Positions 1 through 8,393 of a DNA stretch of 29,645 bases are shown here, one piece after another. The stretch's first letter is position 1, and each line of letters begins with the position of its first letter. Both the position numbers and the translations under genes were made by a program. The notes beneath the pieces were generated by a model. That model was not told the origin of the DNA and did not search any database. It was given only the letters and a program-made list of their open reading frames with translations. The stretch is from JAHBNG01 sp039028975 (GTDB lineage Bacteria; Chloroflexota; Anaerolineae; Caldilineales; Caldilineaceae). The stretch is taken from positions 1 to 29,645 of the forward strand of contig JBCCHB010000186.1 of assembly GCA_039028975.1 (NCBI GenBank), in the 5' to 3' direction.

Positions 1-31
1 ATGCGATAAACTCTTGTAGTCCATTTTTGTC

Positions 32-73
32 TCCAGTTGGTTAACGAGCGGCCCACTTCGTTAGCCAACTGGA
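32..73. repeat. Long imperfect inverted repeat at the window start
   Basis: Arms 32-47 and 58-73 are 16 nt each and pair at all but one position (a G-T wobble), around a 10-nt GC-rich loop at 48-57. Neither strand has a T run after the stem, so it is not a standard terminator. It lies just beyond the 3' end of the minus-strand glycan operon and could be a dyad site, a structured transcript end or a small repeat. Bases 1-139 hold no gene I can support. Confidence 0.6.
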
Positions 74-104
74 AACTGCCGCATAAGTCAAACTTTTATA
101 GTCT

Positions 105-121
105 CCCCAGCAGAGCTGGGG
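105..121 (-). terminator. Possible terminator hairpin behind the isomerase gene
   Basis: A 7-bp GC-rich stem (CCCCAGC at 105-111, GCTGGGG at 115-121, 3-nt loop) lies 18 nt beyond the stop codon at 140. Read on the minus strand, the sequence after the stem is only moderately A/T-rich with no clear U tract. It is a plausible but weak intrinsic terminator for the 6968-140 gene string. Confidence 0.4.
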
Positions 122-139
122 GTTTATCGGGTTTAATTA

Positions 140-919
140 TTAAACTGGTTCTTGGTCTCGAAGATGTGAGGCCAATTTGGCTAGCCAGCGCCGCTCACCG
201 CCAATTTCCAGGGTAATCCTTTCATCATAACCAAAATTCGCTAACATGCCCAGTTCCCATGCTAAGTCAATGCCGCCGGAAGAAGGGGTGCCGGGCAACA
301 AATGGTCGTCGGTTGTACCATCGTTGTCACTTAGATGTACGTGGACCAAATGCTCAGAGAGGGCAAAGAGATAGTCCCTCGTCGTATGTTTGGCTATCGT
401 CAACACATTGGCATGACCAATATCATAGGTCAGCCTCAGGTTAGGCTGGCGATGAAATATCTCGCGGAAGTATTTTAACTGATGCTGATTGTGGGGACTA
501 TTTTCTAAGGAGATAGCCACGCCCGCAGAGTGCCCATGTTTGATGATCACCTTGAGGAGTTGGCTGGTATATTCATAGCCAACTGACTCAGATAGGTAGC
601 TAGGCCAACCTTGAAACGTAACCGTCAGAATTGGAGCATTGAGTTGGCAGGCCACGTCAATGGAACGGCGAACCTCATCTAGTGCGGCTTGGCGAACCAG
701 CGGAGAAGGGTTATTCAAGGGCAAATAGTGGGCAGATTGGCAAACGACTTCAACCCCGCCGTCGGCAATGGCTTGTGCAATCGCACGCCAATCAGTACTT
801 TCAATAGCGGCTCCTGGTGCTTCCAGCAACAGGTCTACAAATTCGAAGCCCTGCTCGACAGCCCAGCCAATCTCGTCCACCACGTTATTTTGTGGACGGG
901 TCATTACCCCTAATTTCAT
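140..919 (-). CDS. Sugar phosphate isomerase/epimerase-like TIM-barrel protein
   Basis: Predicted cytoplasmic, 259 residues, of the xylose-isomerase-like / AP-endonuclease-2 TIM-barrel superfamily. Visible metal-site candidates are Glu139 in SLENS, Asp166 and His169 in YDIGHAN, His195 in HVHLSDND, His206 and Glu238 in LEIGGE. These families isomerise or epimerise keto-sugars or inositol derivatives using a divalent metal. The substrate cannot be read from sequence. I chose the ATG at 917-919 over an upstream start at 994 because homologues begin near MKLGV and because a GGAGAG Shine-Dalgarno sits just before it. Its ATG overlaps the TGA of the membrane-protein gene (ATGA at 919-916), so translation is probably coupled. 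It is the last gene of a minus-strand run with a glycosyltransferase, which suggests a role in supplying or recycling a sugar, but this is only context. Confidence 0.8.
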   Translation of the reverse strand: MKLGVMTRPQNNVVDEIGWAVEQGFEFVDLLLEAPGAAIESTDWRAIAQAIADGGVEVVCQSAHYLPLNNPSPLVRQAALDEVRRSIDVACQLNAPILTVTFQGWPSYLSESVGYEYTSQLLKVIIKHGHSAGVAISLENSPHNQHQLKYFREIFHRQPNLRLTYDIGHANVLTIAKHTTRDYLFALSEHLVHVHLSDNDGTTDDHLLPGTPSSGGIDLAWELGMLANFGYDERITLEIGGERRWLAKLASHLRDQEPV

Positions 920-1578
920 CGTCTTCTCTCCGCAATTGCCCAACAGCCGCCAATCAATATTATCAATCCCAGGGCCATCACATAAAGACCCCACCCAGCC
1001 ACGATATTATTCTGATAGAGTGTTCCAATAGTAGGTAAGATACGCCAGAAGTTTCGGATGGGAAAGAGCATAGCCCCTATCCCCAGAAGCGACACGATAC
1101 TCAGCGACAGGCGAATGGGAAACAAGGCCAACAACGGGCTGACCAAAGATGCGGCCAAGCAAACGCCAATTGCGCCGCTTTGCAGGCGAAATTCATCCGT
1201 CATCAATCGGCTGGGTGACCAAGCAGGTGGTAACATGTTGAGGCTGGCAACCCAGGCGATGAGTAAGAGGAGGAACCGCACGATCCAGTTGTAGCCACAC
1301 TCGCCACGAAACGCAAAAAGGCTCAACGTCAGGCTGACAGTTGCTAAGGGCAAGTAAAAGCCCTCCCGCCACAAAGAGATAGTCCCATTCCTTACCGGCA
1401 CCAGGAATTTAACATACTCCCCCAAGTCCAGCCCAGTGACCACCAAGGCTGCGGCGTTGTGATCCACCCAAGGGCCAAAGTAGCCAAATAGGGTTAACAG
1501 CGCTCCAAAAGGAATTAGCCAGCGAACAGTACGCTCGTTTTCAAACGGAGCCAAGTACAGATTAGATAGGGCTTGCAT
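916..1578 (-). CDS. Polytopic membrane protein of unknown function
   Basis: 220 residues with about six hydrophobic segments (roughly 20-36, 73-90, 100-116, 136-153, 157-173, 193-213), so an inner-membrane protein. An early GYFGPWVDH stretch after the first segment and a basic C-terminus (AERRR) are the only distinctive marks. I do not recognise a family. It starts 6 nt after the glycosyltransferase stop and its own stop overlaps the start of the TIM-barrel gene, so the three genes are one translational unit. The context suggests a membrane partner for glycan assembly, but nothing in the protein shows it. Confidence 0.7.
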   Translation of the reverse strand: MQALSNLYLAPFENERTVRWLIPFGALLTLFGYFGPWVDHNAAALVVTGLDLGEYVKFLVPVRNGTISLWREGFYLPLATVSLTLSLFAFRGECGYNWIVRFLLLLIAWVASLNMLPPAWSPSRLMTDEFRLQSGAIGVCLAASLVSPLLALFPIRLSLSIVSLLGIGAMLFPIRNFWRILPTIGTLYQNNIVAGWGLYVMALGLIILIGGCWAIAERRR

Positions 1579-1584
1579 ATATTC

Positions 1585-2727
1585 CTACAGTACCTTCTTA
1601 TAGGCACTTAGAAGCTGCTCTGCACTATTGGCCCAAGAAAACTGAGTGACATGGCGTAACCCTGCCACTTTCAACTGCTCGCGCAGCGTCTTATCCATTG
1701 CCAGCTGCACAATTCCATCGGCAATACTCTCCACATCTTCGGCGTCCACATAGATAGCCCCCTCGCCTCCAGCTTCTGGCAGGCAAGAGTTATTCCCAGC
1801 CAAAACGGGTGTACCACAGGCTAACGCTTCAACAATAGGTAAGCCAAACCCTTCGTACAAAGATGGAAAAGCAAAAAAATCGGCGGCTCGGTACAGAATA
1901 GGCAGATCCTGGTCATCAATAAAACCAGGAAAATAGACCCTCTCCTCCAGCCCTAATTCCTGCACTTTGGCAAAGATAGCATCATATAGCCACCCTTTGC
2001 TTCCTCCTATGACGAGGCGATGGGGCAAGCTTTCTTGATTGACTGCCATGTGGAAGGCTTCGATTAAGCGAGCAAAATTTTTGCGCGGCTCCAAGCGACT
2101 CAAGCCCAAGATAAACGGTTTCTCGCCAATGCCATAACGCTGACGAATACGTAGCTGATTCTGTTTATCTGCATCGGCTGGGACGGGCGCAAATCGCTCA
2201 TGATCCACTGCACCCTGAACTACCGAGATAGAGGTCTTGGGAACTTGCCATTGGGTATGAAGATCGTGGGCGGTATGGTAGCTGTCGGCCAAAATATGAT
2301 CAGCCCGCTGTATGCTCCGCGGCACGACCACATTCAGGTAACGATGCAGGCTTGGCATGGCGGCTTCAGGGTAGAACAGGAAGGCCAGATCATGCACTGT
2401 TAGCACTTTGCAACGCGCCCGGTTAGGAGCCATCACAAAATCGGTTGCATGGAAGAGATCCAGCTTGCCGCCTGTAAACCACTCTACGTGAGGCAAGGGG
2501 GAGTTCAGCCGATGCCAAAGACGGACCATGTTGCGCTCACTAATGGGCGTTGTATGCAGCCGTTGAGGTGCTTCGGCCTGTTCGACTGCGCCTACTGGTC
2601 CAACAACGAAGAGGCGAAAGTTATGCTCCACGTCTTTGGCTAAAAGGGCTTGAATCTGCCCGCGTATGATGCGGCCAATGCCAGCTCGCTGACGAATGGC
2701 TGGGGTGTAATCGATGGCAATCTTCAT
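1585..2727 (-). CDS. Glycosyltransferase family 4 (GT-B fold)
   Basis: 380 residues, the usual size for GT4 enzymes, which move a sugar from a nucleotide donor to a glycan or lipid acceptor on the cytoplasmic face. The N-terminal acceptor half has a TVHDLAFLFYP stretch near 110-120. The C-terminal donor half has LGLSRLEPRKN (208-218, Lys216) and the E-x7-E signature in YEGFGLPIVE (Glu292 and Glu300), followed by ALACGTPV. The whole resembles mannosyltransferase-like GT4 proteins. Donor and acceptor are unknown. No clear Shine-Dalgarno precedes the ATG at 2727; a 107-nt gap with tandem repeats separates it from the GtrA gene upstream. Confidence 0.9.
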   Translation of the reverse strand: MKIAIDYTPAIRQRAGIGRIIRGQIQALLAKDVEHNFRLFVVGPVGAVEQAEAPQRLHTTPISERNMVRLWHRLNSPLPHVEWFTGGKLDLFHATDFVMAPNRARCKVLTVHDLAFLFYPEAAMPSLHRYLNVVVPRSIQRADHILADSYHTAHDLHTQWQVPKTSISVVQGAVDHERFAPVPADADKQNQLRIRQRYGIGEKPFILGLSRLEPRKNFARLIEAFHMAVNQESLPHRLVIGGSKGWLYDAIFAKVQELGLEERVYFPGFIDDQDLPILYRAADFFAFPSLYEGFGLPIVEALACGTPVLAGNNSCLPEAGGEGAIYVDAEDVESIADGIVQLAMDKTLREQLKVAGLRHVTQFSWANSAEQLLSAYKKVL

Positions 2728-2800
2728 TAGTTGGTCGGTTGGCTTGTCCCCATGAAGATGGGGATCGGGTGATCAGGTTACTGATTCAACGGCTACTGAC

Positions 2801-2835
2801 TTACTGACCTACTGATTACTGACCTACTGATTACC
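2801..2835. repeat. 15-bp micro-tandem repeat between GtrA and GT4 genes
   Basis: TTACTGACCTACTGA occurs twice head to tail (2801-2815, 2816-2830) and starts again at 2831. Related words (TTACTGATT, GGCTACTGAC) lie at 2779-2800. The array begins almost at the stop codon of the GtrA gene and fills much of the 107-nt gap. Other junctions in the window hold arrays of the same period but different sequence. Confidence 0.8.
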
Positions 2836-3317
2836 TATAACCCTCGATAGGTCCAGAAACGATTGGCAGTGAAATTCCAAAAAAGGACAACGCCAATAGC
2901 AAAAAGCTTGGCGAAATTGAGACTGATTACCATGGCCCAATCTGTATCAAAGACCATCGTCTGCCAGAAAGGTTCCAGTAAGGTAGAGACGTAATGGAAT
3001 ACCACCGTATTGATGCCCAATCCAACTGCACTAACGATAGCAAATTTAGAGAGTTGCTTACCAGGGGTACGCTCCTGGCTTTCGGGAAAGGTCCAACGAC
3101 GATTAAGTAGAAAGTTCTGTATCACAGCAGCACAAAAGCTAATGGCATTCGCGACCAACGGCATGAGCGATGCCCAAAAGACCAAGCCATTAAAGACTGC
3201 AAAATCAGTTACTGAGCCCAAAGCACCAACGGTGGCAAATTTTACAAATCGCTTAAGTTCTTTGGGCTGTTCATGAGCAAAGGCCCGGACTTGAGAGATA
3301 ATCAACAGGAGATTCAC
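2835..3317 (-). CDS. GtrA family membrane protein
   Basis: 160 residues with four predicted membrane helices (about 25-44, 48-68, 90-110, 128-148). The family motif is present after helix 2 (NFLLNRRWTF) and again near the C-terminus (NFTANRFWTYRGL). GtrA-like proteins are thought to help flip or present polyprenyl-linked sugars during glycan modification. The start is uncertain: the open frame begins with GTG at 3315-3317, and there is no good Shine-Dalgarno. The conserved part starts near LKRFVKF, residue 21. It lies between an O-antigen-ligase-like gene and a GT4 gene on the same strand, which fits a surface-glycan role. Confidence 0.85.
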   Translation of the reverse strand: MNLLLIISQVRAFAHEQPKELKRFVKFATVGALGSVTDFAVFNGLVFWASLMPLVANAISFCAAVIQNFLLNRRWTFPESQERTPGKQLSKFAIVSAVGLGINTVVFHYVSTLLEPFWQTMVFDTDWAMVISLNFAKLFAIGVVLFWNFTANRFWTYRGL

Positions 3318-3371
3318 CTTATAACTTAAATAGAGTTATTTTTCTTGTATGGTAGCGTAACCAACCATGCC

Positions 3372-4781
3372 TTATTCAGAATCCAAAATTGCTAGCCAGA
3401 AGCCTAAGTGGAGATAAATCCCCTGGACATAAAGGTTATCAAAGAAATTATGCGTGGCCAAATGGGCGAAGACACCTAGTATGCCTAAGGCCAATACGCT
3501 TTGACCACTTTTTAGCCCAACCCAAACTAATAGAGAGCCAAAGAGTGTCAGATAGGAAAGTAGGCCAATCACGCCAGTCTCTGCCAAAATATTTAGATAA
3601 ATATTATGGGCATGACCTAACGGATTCTCCCAGAGCAGCAGCCGCAAGTCTTGTTGAATGGCCTGAGGATATGCAGTCTCATAGCCACCTGCCCCAACCC
3701 CAACCCACCAGTTTTCCTGCCAGATCAGGATCGCAGCTTTCCAGTGAGCCATCCGTTCAATGACAGAAAAGTTTCCGTCGTGAACCTCTTCATTCAGAAC
3801 CTCTTCTAAACCAACGCCCAAATAGACTGTAACGCTCCCCACTCTTTCTTGCACAGCGGACGGAATCAGGTCCATATTCAGACTACTAACCATTAACAGT
3901 AGAATGAGTACCCCTCCGCCCACAAGACTCCACACCACAGCCAGCCGACTACGCAGAATGAGCACCGCGCCTAGCCCTGCCATCGTTCCTAGCCATCCCC
4001 CTCGGCTCCAGCTTGCCAGCATACCAGCGGTGATGGCGGATGCAGCAATTATAAAGAAGAGAAGTTCCATATAATTCAGGGATTCAGCCTCTCTCTGAAC
4101 ACGCCGGGCCTCTAGAAGGCGATAGAAAGCAAGGCTGAGAGCAACAGGCAATAAGGTACCCAGGTAACCGGCGTAAGGGTTAGGCTGAGCAAAGGTTCCA
4201 CTGGCTCGCATAAAGCGATCAAAGAGCAGAAAATTGATAGGGCCAATTTGGAAAAGAAATTGAACTACACCCCAAATTCCCTGTGAAATACCAGCGCAGA
4301 GGAGGGCATAGATTACCCATGATCGTCTCTTTGGAGGCATCATCCCCTGCAGTAGGAGCAGTACCAGCAGAATTTCGACCCATTTTAACACTTCTGGGAT
4401 GGCTTCCACCAAATCGACAGCAAAAGAGAGCAGAGCCAATTGGATCATCGCATAGCAGAAAAAGAGACAGGCAGGGAAAGAGAATTTAAGCTGAAGAGAC
4501 TCCCGCCGAACCCCATCCACAAACCACAATATAACGGCTAAAAGAAGCAACACCTCTGTCACTGAAGCGGGGCCAATGGAGATGGCGCTCGAAAATGGTA
4601 ATGCGAAAGCGAGCAGAGGCCAAATCACCCACGGAAAGCGAAGCAGGAGCACAACACCCCAGCCGCCTGCCACCCCAAGAAGTACCCACGGAAGAGGGAC
4701 CAGCGCAATTAAACTCGCCAAACCAGCCAGGAGCAGAAGCTGAGGCCATCGCTTAGGCCAAGCGTCAAATGTCGTCATCAT
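3372..4781 (-). CDS. O-antigen ligase / polymerase-like membrane protein
   Basis: 469 residues with roughly eleven to twelve hydrophobic segments and one larger loop before the last helices (about residues 300-400). The loop ends in GHAHNIYLNILAETGVIGLL, the H-N-x-Y-L motif of the Wzy_C / WaaL superfamily, whose members polymerise or ligate lipid-linked glycans on the outer face of the membrane. Two consecutive ATG codons at 4781-4776 start the frame. The gene follows the S9 peptidase by 36 nt and precedes GtrA by 54 nt. A bacterium of this kind need not have LPS, so ligation of another surface polysaccharide is likelier than true O-antigen ligation. Confidence 0.85.
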   Translation of the reverse strand: MMTTFDAWPKRWPQLLLLAGLASLIALVPLPWVLLGVAGGWGVVLLLRFPWVIWPLLAFALPFSSAISIGPASVTEVLLLLAVILWFVDGVRRESLQLKFSFPACLFFCYAMIQLALLSFAVDLVEAIPEVLKWVEILLVLLLLQGMMPPKRRSWVIYALLCAGISQGIWGVVQFLFQIGPINFLLFDRFMRASGTFAQPNPYAGYLGTLLPVALSLAFYRLLEARRVQREAESLNYMELLFFIIAASAITAGMLASWSRGGWLGTMAGLGAVLILRSRLAVVWSLVGGGVLILLLMVSSLNMDLIPSAVQERVGSVTVYLGVGLEEVLNEEVHDGNFSVIERMAHWKAAILIWQENWWVGVGAGGYETAYPQAIQQDLRLLLWENPLGHAHNIYLNILAETGVIGLLSYLTLFGSLLVWVGLKSGQSVLALGILGVFAHLATHNFFDNLYVQGIYLHLGFWLAILDSE

Positions 4782-4817
4782 GGACAGATGCCGCCCCCAA
4801 GTACTTTATGTAAGCAA

Positions 4818-6968
4818 CTAGACATATCGATTCATCCACTCGAGAAGGGCCTCATTTTGGGCGCGGCGCATCTTAGGCGGACCAACAATACAGCTGCCGT
4901 GAGAGCCGCCGGGAATCCGTAGCATTTCGACAACGCAGCTGTTGGCCTTCAGCACGTTATAGAACTGTTCACTCTGCTCAGCCGGGCAGCGCCAGTCTGA
5001 TTCACACTGAACAAGCAACGTGGGTGTGGTACAGGTATGGGCATATGTAATAGGTGAGCAACGGCTGTACACGTCTGGAATCTCGTGGGGATGTCCGCCC
5101 AACTGTTCTACGCCAAACCAAACGCCGATATCACTAACACCATAAAAGCTATGCCAGTTGGTCAGCGGATTCTCCGGGACTGCGGCCTTGAATCGGTTGG
5201 TCTGGCCGACAATCCAACAGGAGAGGTTACCGCCGCCTGAAAGGCCACAGACGCCCAGGCGATCGGGATCCGTTATGCCAGAGTCAATGGCCGCATCGAC
5301 GCCTGCCATGAGATCCGCATAATCGAGGTTGCCCCAATCCCCTTTGATGGCTGTGGAAAAGCTGTCTCCGTATCCTGTTGACGCGCGGTGATTCACCAGC
5401 AGTACAGCGTAGCCAGCCCCAACCAGCATCTGGGTATCAAAGTGGTAGACATGACCAAAGCCGCTGTGGGGGCCTCCATGAATGTAGAGAATTGTTGGGT
5501 AGGGTGCTTTGCCGCGATTCGGATAGAGTAGCCAACCTTCCACCGCCACGTCATCTTTGGAACGAAATTGCAGGTGCCTCACAGTGGGTACCTCCAGTTC
5601 AGTCAAAAGTTGAGCATTCAGATGAGAAAGTCGGTATTCTTGCCCACCTGTAGCATCTCCAGCTGAGGTATCGATAGCAAGCCCAGGTTCAGCTCTACGC
5701 TCTACTTTCTCCGCAAAATTTGATTTAGATTCAGGCAAGGTATCCGATAAACTCTCTTTAGGTATATCGACAATCACCAGTTCCAATGGCATATGCATGG
5801 TACTTTTGCCACAGATCAATCTGGATCCCTCTTTGGCCATACCAATGGGAATGTAGCTGTAGGCCGATGCAGAGATAAATTCAACTGATTCTGGTCCCTC
5901 TAGCGCCACTCGAGCCAGACGAAGTGAGCCTCCATCTTGAATTCGAGTATACACATAGCGACTGTCTGTAGATATGAGAAGCCGGGGAGGTAGGTGGAGG
6001 AGACTGGTTGGCATATCGGCCTGAAGACGACCGCCGACACCGATTGGAGCGTTAGACGAACGACAGATAGGCGTTGACGATCCGCTACTATCCGTTACAT
6101 ACAGATCTTCCTTGGTGCCTATAGGCAATCCACGAGGGGTGCCAACGAAGACTATGCGCTTGCCATCAGGGAGCCAACTTGCACTGCCCATCAGATCGCC
6201 CCACTTGTCATCAACGACGATCGTTACAAGATGCTCGGGCTTAATCTCGTCTGAGTTACTATCACTTGTATCAATGTCACTCAAATCAACAATACGTAAA
6301 CCGGCGTAAAAGGCACAGGGTGTATCTGATGCCATTTGCACAGAATATAGAATCTGTTTGCCATTAGGTGACCAGCGTGGATACGTGTTATGATACATAT
6401 CATCAGTTATCTGTTTCACCTCTCCCGTAGTCACTGAGACTAGATATAGATCCTGTACGTGTTGATCCAAATAACCCATCACATCAAAACGATAGACCTG
6501 TCGGGTTATCCGGTAGGGTTCGGTCGGATCCCACTCAGTTTGTCTCAGTCGATTAGCACCAAAGGCAATCCATTCACCTGTTGGTGACCACGCCAATGGA
6601 CCTGCTGCTCCTTGCGGTAGCGCTGTAAGCAGACGCGCTTCTCCCCCATCAATAGGCAGAAGGTAAATTTGGGATTTAGTTCCCGTATTACTGCTGGCAT
6701 TTATTCCAGTGCGGCGGTCTGAGAGAAAGGCAATTTGCGAACCATCTGGCGACCACGTTGGTTGGCTATTGATACAATAGCCGTGGGTTAGTTGGCGTGG
6801 TAGACCACCATCCAGTGGGTAGAGCCAGAGATGGTAAATATCTGCATCCTCTTTCTCAGAGTACTCGGAAACAATGCCACAGATCCAGCGTTCATCGGGC
6901 GAGAGTTCAGCGGCTTGCAGAAATTTGAATTGAAAGAGATCCGTAGCAGAAATTGGGCGTTGGGTCAT
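4818..6968 (-). CDS. S9 family prolyl-oligopeptidase-like serine peptidase
   Basis: 716 residues from the chosen start. The N-terminal ~400 residues form a WD40-like/TolB-type propeller (repeats such as LSPDERWI, WSPDGSQIAFLSDRR, WSPTGEWIAFGA, WSPNGKQILYS, WLPDGKRIVF). The C-terminal alpha/beta-hydrolase domain has HGGPH for the oxyanion hole, Ser577 in GLSGGGN, Asp658 in CESDWRCP and His690 in GGSHGS. Such enzymes release acyl- or dipeptides from short peptides. No signal peptide is seen, so it is probably cytoplasmic. The frame is open to 7046, but the domain homologous to the family begins at ISATDLFQFKFL, so I place the start at the ATG at 6966-6968. The Shine-Dalgarno is weak at every candidate. 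It heads the minus-strand run, but a metabolic tie to the glycan genes is not evident. Confidence 0.9.
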   Translation of the reverse strand: MTQRPISATDLFQFKFLQAAELSPDERWICGIVSEYSEKEDADIYHLWLYPLDGGLPRQLTHGYCINSQPTWSPDGSQIAFLSDRRTGINASSNTGTKSQIYLLPIDGGEARLLTALPQGAAGPLAWSPTGEWIAFGANRLRQTEWDPTEPYRITRQVYRFDVMGYLDQHVQDLYLVSVTTGEVKQITDDMYHNTYPRWSPNGKQILYSVQMASDTPCAFYAGLRIVDLSDIDTSDSNSDEIKPEHLVTIVVDDKWGDLMGSASWLPDGKRIVFVGTPRGLPIGTKEDLYVTDSSGSSTPICRSSNAPIGVGGRLQADMPTSLLHLPPRLLISTDSRYVYTRIQDGGSLRLARVALEGPESVEFISASAYSYIPIGMAKEGSRLICGKSTMHMPLELVIVDIPKESLSDTLPESKSNFAEKVERRAEPGLAIDTSAGDATGGQEYRLSHLNAQLLTELEVPTVRHLQFRSKDDVAVEGWLLYPNRGKAPYPTILYIHGGPHSGFGHVYHFDTQMLVGAGYAVLLVNHRASTGYGDSFSTAIKGDWGNLDYADLMAGVDAAIDSGITDPDRLGVCGLSGGGNLSCWIVGQTNRFKAAVPENPLTNWHSFYGVSDIGVWFGVEQLGGHPHEIPDVYSRCSPITYAHTCTTPTLLVQCESDWRCPAEQSEQFYNVLKANSCVVEMLRIPGGSHGSCIVGPPKMRRAQNEALLEWMNRYV

Positions 6969-7053
6969 GATTGAGTATGTGTTTCTTTGGGTTTTGTTTA
7001 ACGCAATGCTCATTAGCAGATGCTTTGCCCTTGTGACCAAATGCATCTATTCA

Positions 7054-7068
7054 ATACGGCTGCCGTAT
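7054..7068. promoter_or_regulatory. Perfect 15-bp dyad upstream of the peptidase gene
   Basis: ATACGGC and GCCGTAT flank a single central base. The site lies 86 nt upstream of the chosen start of the S9 peptidase gene and could be a repressor site. A second dyad, GGGCAGA/TCTGCCC at 7159-7165 and 7182-7188 with a 16-nt spacer, lies nearer the middle of the divergent gap. The rest of 6969-7299 shows no gene and no convincing -35/-10 pair. Confidence 0.35.
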
Positions 7069-7299
7069 AGCTCGGAAAAGTTCGCCATGTTCAGTATAAC
7101 CGCCAAGTGAGAAAGGTTAAAATTGCCGAGCAACCAACTCAGGTCGCTCTAGTGGCTGGGGCAGATTGACAATCATAGAGCTCTGCCCTGCAGGAAAGAG
7201 AGCAATTATTATTTCGTAGAACAATCGTAGATAATCATTAAAATTGTTGTGATATAGTACAGTAGAGTCGAGAATTACATAGAATTAAGGATGATACCA

Positions 7300-7923
7300 A
7301 TGAAACACGCAAATATTCGTAACACACTTTATTTTCTAACATTTATTTTGATGCTCTCTGGGTTTACCACTGTTCTGTTTGACAACCAGGTTGCAGGCGG
7401 TCGGAGTCTTCTTCAAACAATTCCGCCCGACAATGATACCATTCCACCTGGCACAATCCCGCCGGGTACGCTGCCATTGCCGGACTGCCCAGAGGGAGTG
7501 CAGGCCATTGATAGTGGCAAAATTATGGTCTTTTTGGAACCCGTGGCGATCTATTCAGGATGCACCCCCCCAGTACGGGCGTCAGCACTTATGACTGAAA
7601 CTGGTTTTGTTCCTACCTTACTCTATAATGTTCCAAGTAGTGGTTTTCCAGATGCGCTTGGCTACATTGGTACGGTCTACGCAGTATTCGATTATTCTAG
7701 TAGCGAGCTAGATAGACTCATAGCTGTATTAGAGTCCTTCCAATGCGAAGACATAGGTAGGCCGCTGGAAGTCTGTAATCAGGTAAATGGCATTCGGGTT
7801 TCTCAAACGGGAGTCGAATACGTGAGTGCTTCAGTTATGCGGTCCGATGCAGAGAGGTCGAACAGTTTACCCGACGGTGGGGAAAATGAGACCCGGCTCT
7901 ACCTTCCGATTGCATCAAATTGA
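7300..7923 (+). CDS. Secreted protein of unknown function with YLP-type C-terminus
   Basis: 207 residues. A signal peptide or anchor covers about residues 8-28 after a basic N-terminus. A proline/threonine linker follows with a repeated IPPGT motif. The body has four cysteines (in LPDCPEG, YSGCTPP, FQCEDIG and LEVCNQV) that could form two disulfides. It ends RLYLPIASN, and I recall secreted Chloroflexota proteins often ending in YLPL-like tails, which may be an anchoring or sorting tag. I chose the ATG at 7300 because AAGG at 7287-7290 is 9 nt before it, whereas the ATG at 7291 directly abuts that site. No enzymatic motif is recognisable. It is divergent from the S9 peptidase and followed by a hairpin-rich region ending in a terminator. 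Confidence 0.7.
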   Translation: MKHANIRNTLYFLTFILMLSGFTTVLFDNQVAGGRSLLQTIPPDNDTIPPGTIPPGTLPLPDCPEGVQAIDSGKIMVFLEPVAIYSGCTPPVRASALMTETGFVPTLLYNVPSSGFPDALGYIGTVYAVFDYSSSELDRLIAVLESFQCEDIGRPLEVCNQVNGIRVSQTGVEYVSASVMRSDAERSNSLPDGGENETRLYLPIASN

Positions 7924-7928
7924 AAGCC

Positions 7929-7976
7929 CACAGAATGAATTCTGTGCCTGTCATGGAAAACCTGTTCAAACAGGTT
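7929..7976 (+). other. Two adjacent 18-nt palindromes after the secreted-protein gene
   Basis: CACAGAAT-GA-ATTCTGTG at 7929-7946 and AACCTGTT-CA-AACAGGTT at 7959-7976 are perfect 8-bp dyads, each with a 2-nt centre. They begin 6 nt after the stop codon. Such tight centres suit protein-bound DNA dyads better than RNA hairpins, though 4-nt loops are possible. Two more dyads follow (ACCCTATAGGGT 8068-8079 and CGGTTT-TC-AAACCG 8093-8106) before the terminator. Confidence 0.55.
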
Positions 7977-8059
7977 CAATGCAGCGACAAGGATGTGATG
8001 AAATAGTTCCTATCCGTAGTGGGCCAGGAATCCATATCTAGCCGTATCGACGATGAGTA

Positions 8060-8119
8060 AGTAGCTGACCCTATAGGGTTTGACCCATACTCCGGTTTTC
8101 AAACCGAGCTTGAGTATAG
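8060..8119 (-). repeat. Dispersed element, copy D
   Basis: On the minus strand, from 8119 down to 8092, the sequence matches copy A (from 10231) at 26 of 28 aligned positions with one extra base: CTATACTCA, then GCTCGGTTTG, then AAAACCGG. The similarity fades toward 8060, where ACCCTATAGGGT lies. It is in the gap between the secreted-protein and hydrolase genes, beside the terminator. Confidence 0.65.
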
Positions 8120-8123
8120 AAAT

Positions 8124-8170
8124 AAAAACGACCGTCCTTTGAACAACTGTGGTTCTGGGCGGTCGTTTTT
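8124..8170. terminator. Strong bidirectional intrinsic terminator
   Basis: Arms 8124-8137 and 8157-8170 pair over 14 bp with one G-T wobble. The outer part is five A-T pairs (A tract on the left, T tract on the right) and the inner part is GC-rich. The 19-nt loop itself contains GAAC/GTTC at 8141-8144 and 8152-8155. It should stop transcription from the secreted-protein gene and, on the other strand, anything entering from the hydrolase side. Confidence 0.85.
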
Positions 8171-8327
8171 GATTGGAGTATTGGCAAGTATGAAAATTGG
8201 CCTCGAAATACGGCCCAATTCTGGCTGCTCAGGCAGTGGTTGTACTGACCTGGCTGGCGGCTAATTCGCTGAAAGCTTTTTTACCAATTGCCGAATACTG
8301 ATGCTACAATCTGATCTCATATATGTG

Positions 8328-8347
8328 TTGCTCGCAATTGTTTGCAA
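8328..8347. promoter_or_regulatory. Operator-like dyad upstream of the hydrolase gene
   Basis: TTGC-N3-CAATTG-N3-GCAA is a 20-bp symmetric site, 47 nt upstream of the probable -10 box of the hydrolase gene. Its CAATTG core is also at the centre of one palindrome of the element at 10287-10298. Binding by a dimeric regulator is an inference. Confidence 0.35.
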
Positions 8348-8393
8348 AATAATCCCCCTACAGTGTGCATCGTGCTCCATGAAAACTATAGAG

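Noticed and set aside
6969..7046. Upstream starts of the S9 peptidase (ATG at 7046 and 7013)
   Set aside because: The extra N-terminal residues precede the conserved ATDLFQFKFL start of the family, and neither start has a better ribosome site; still not excluded.
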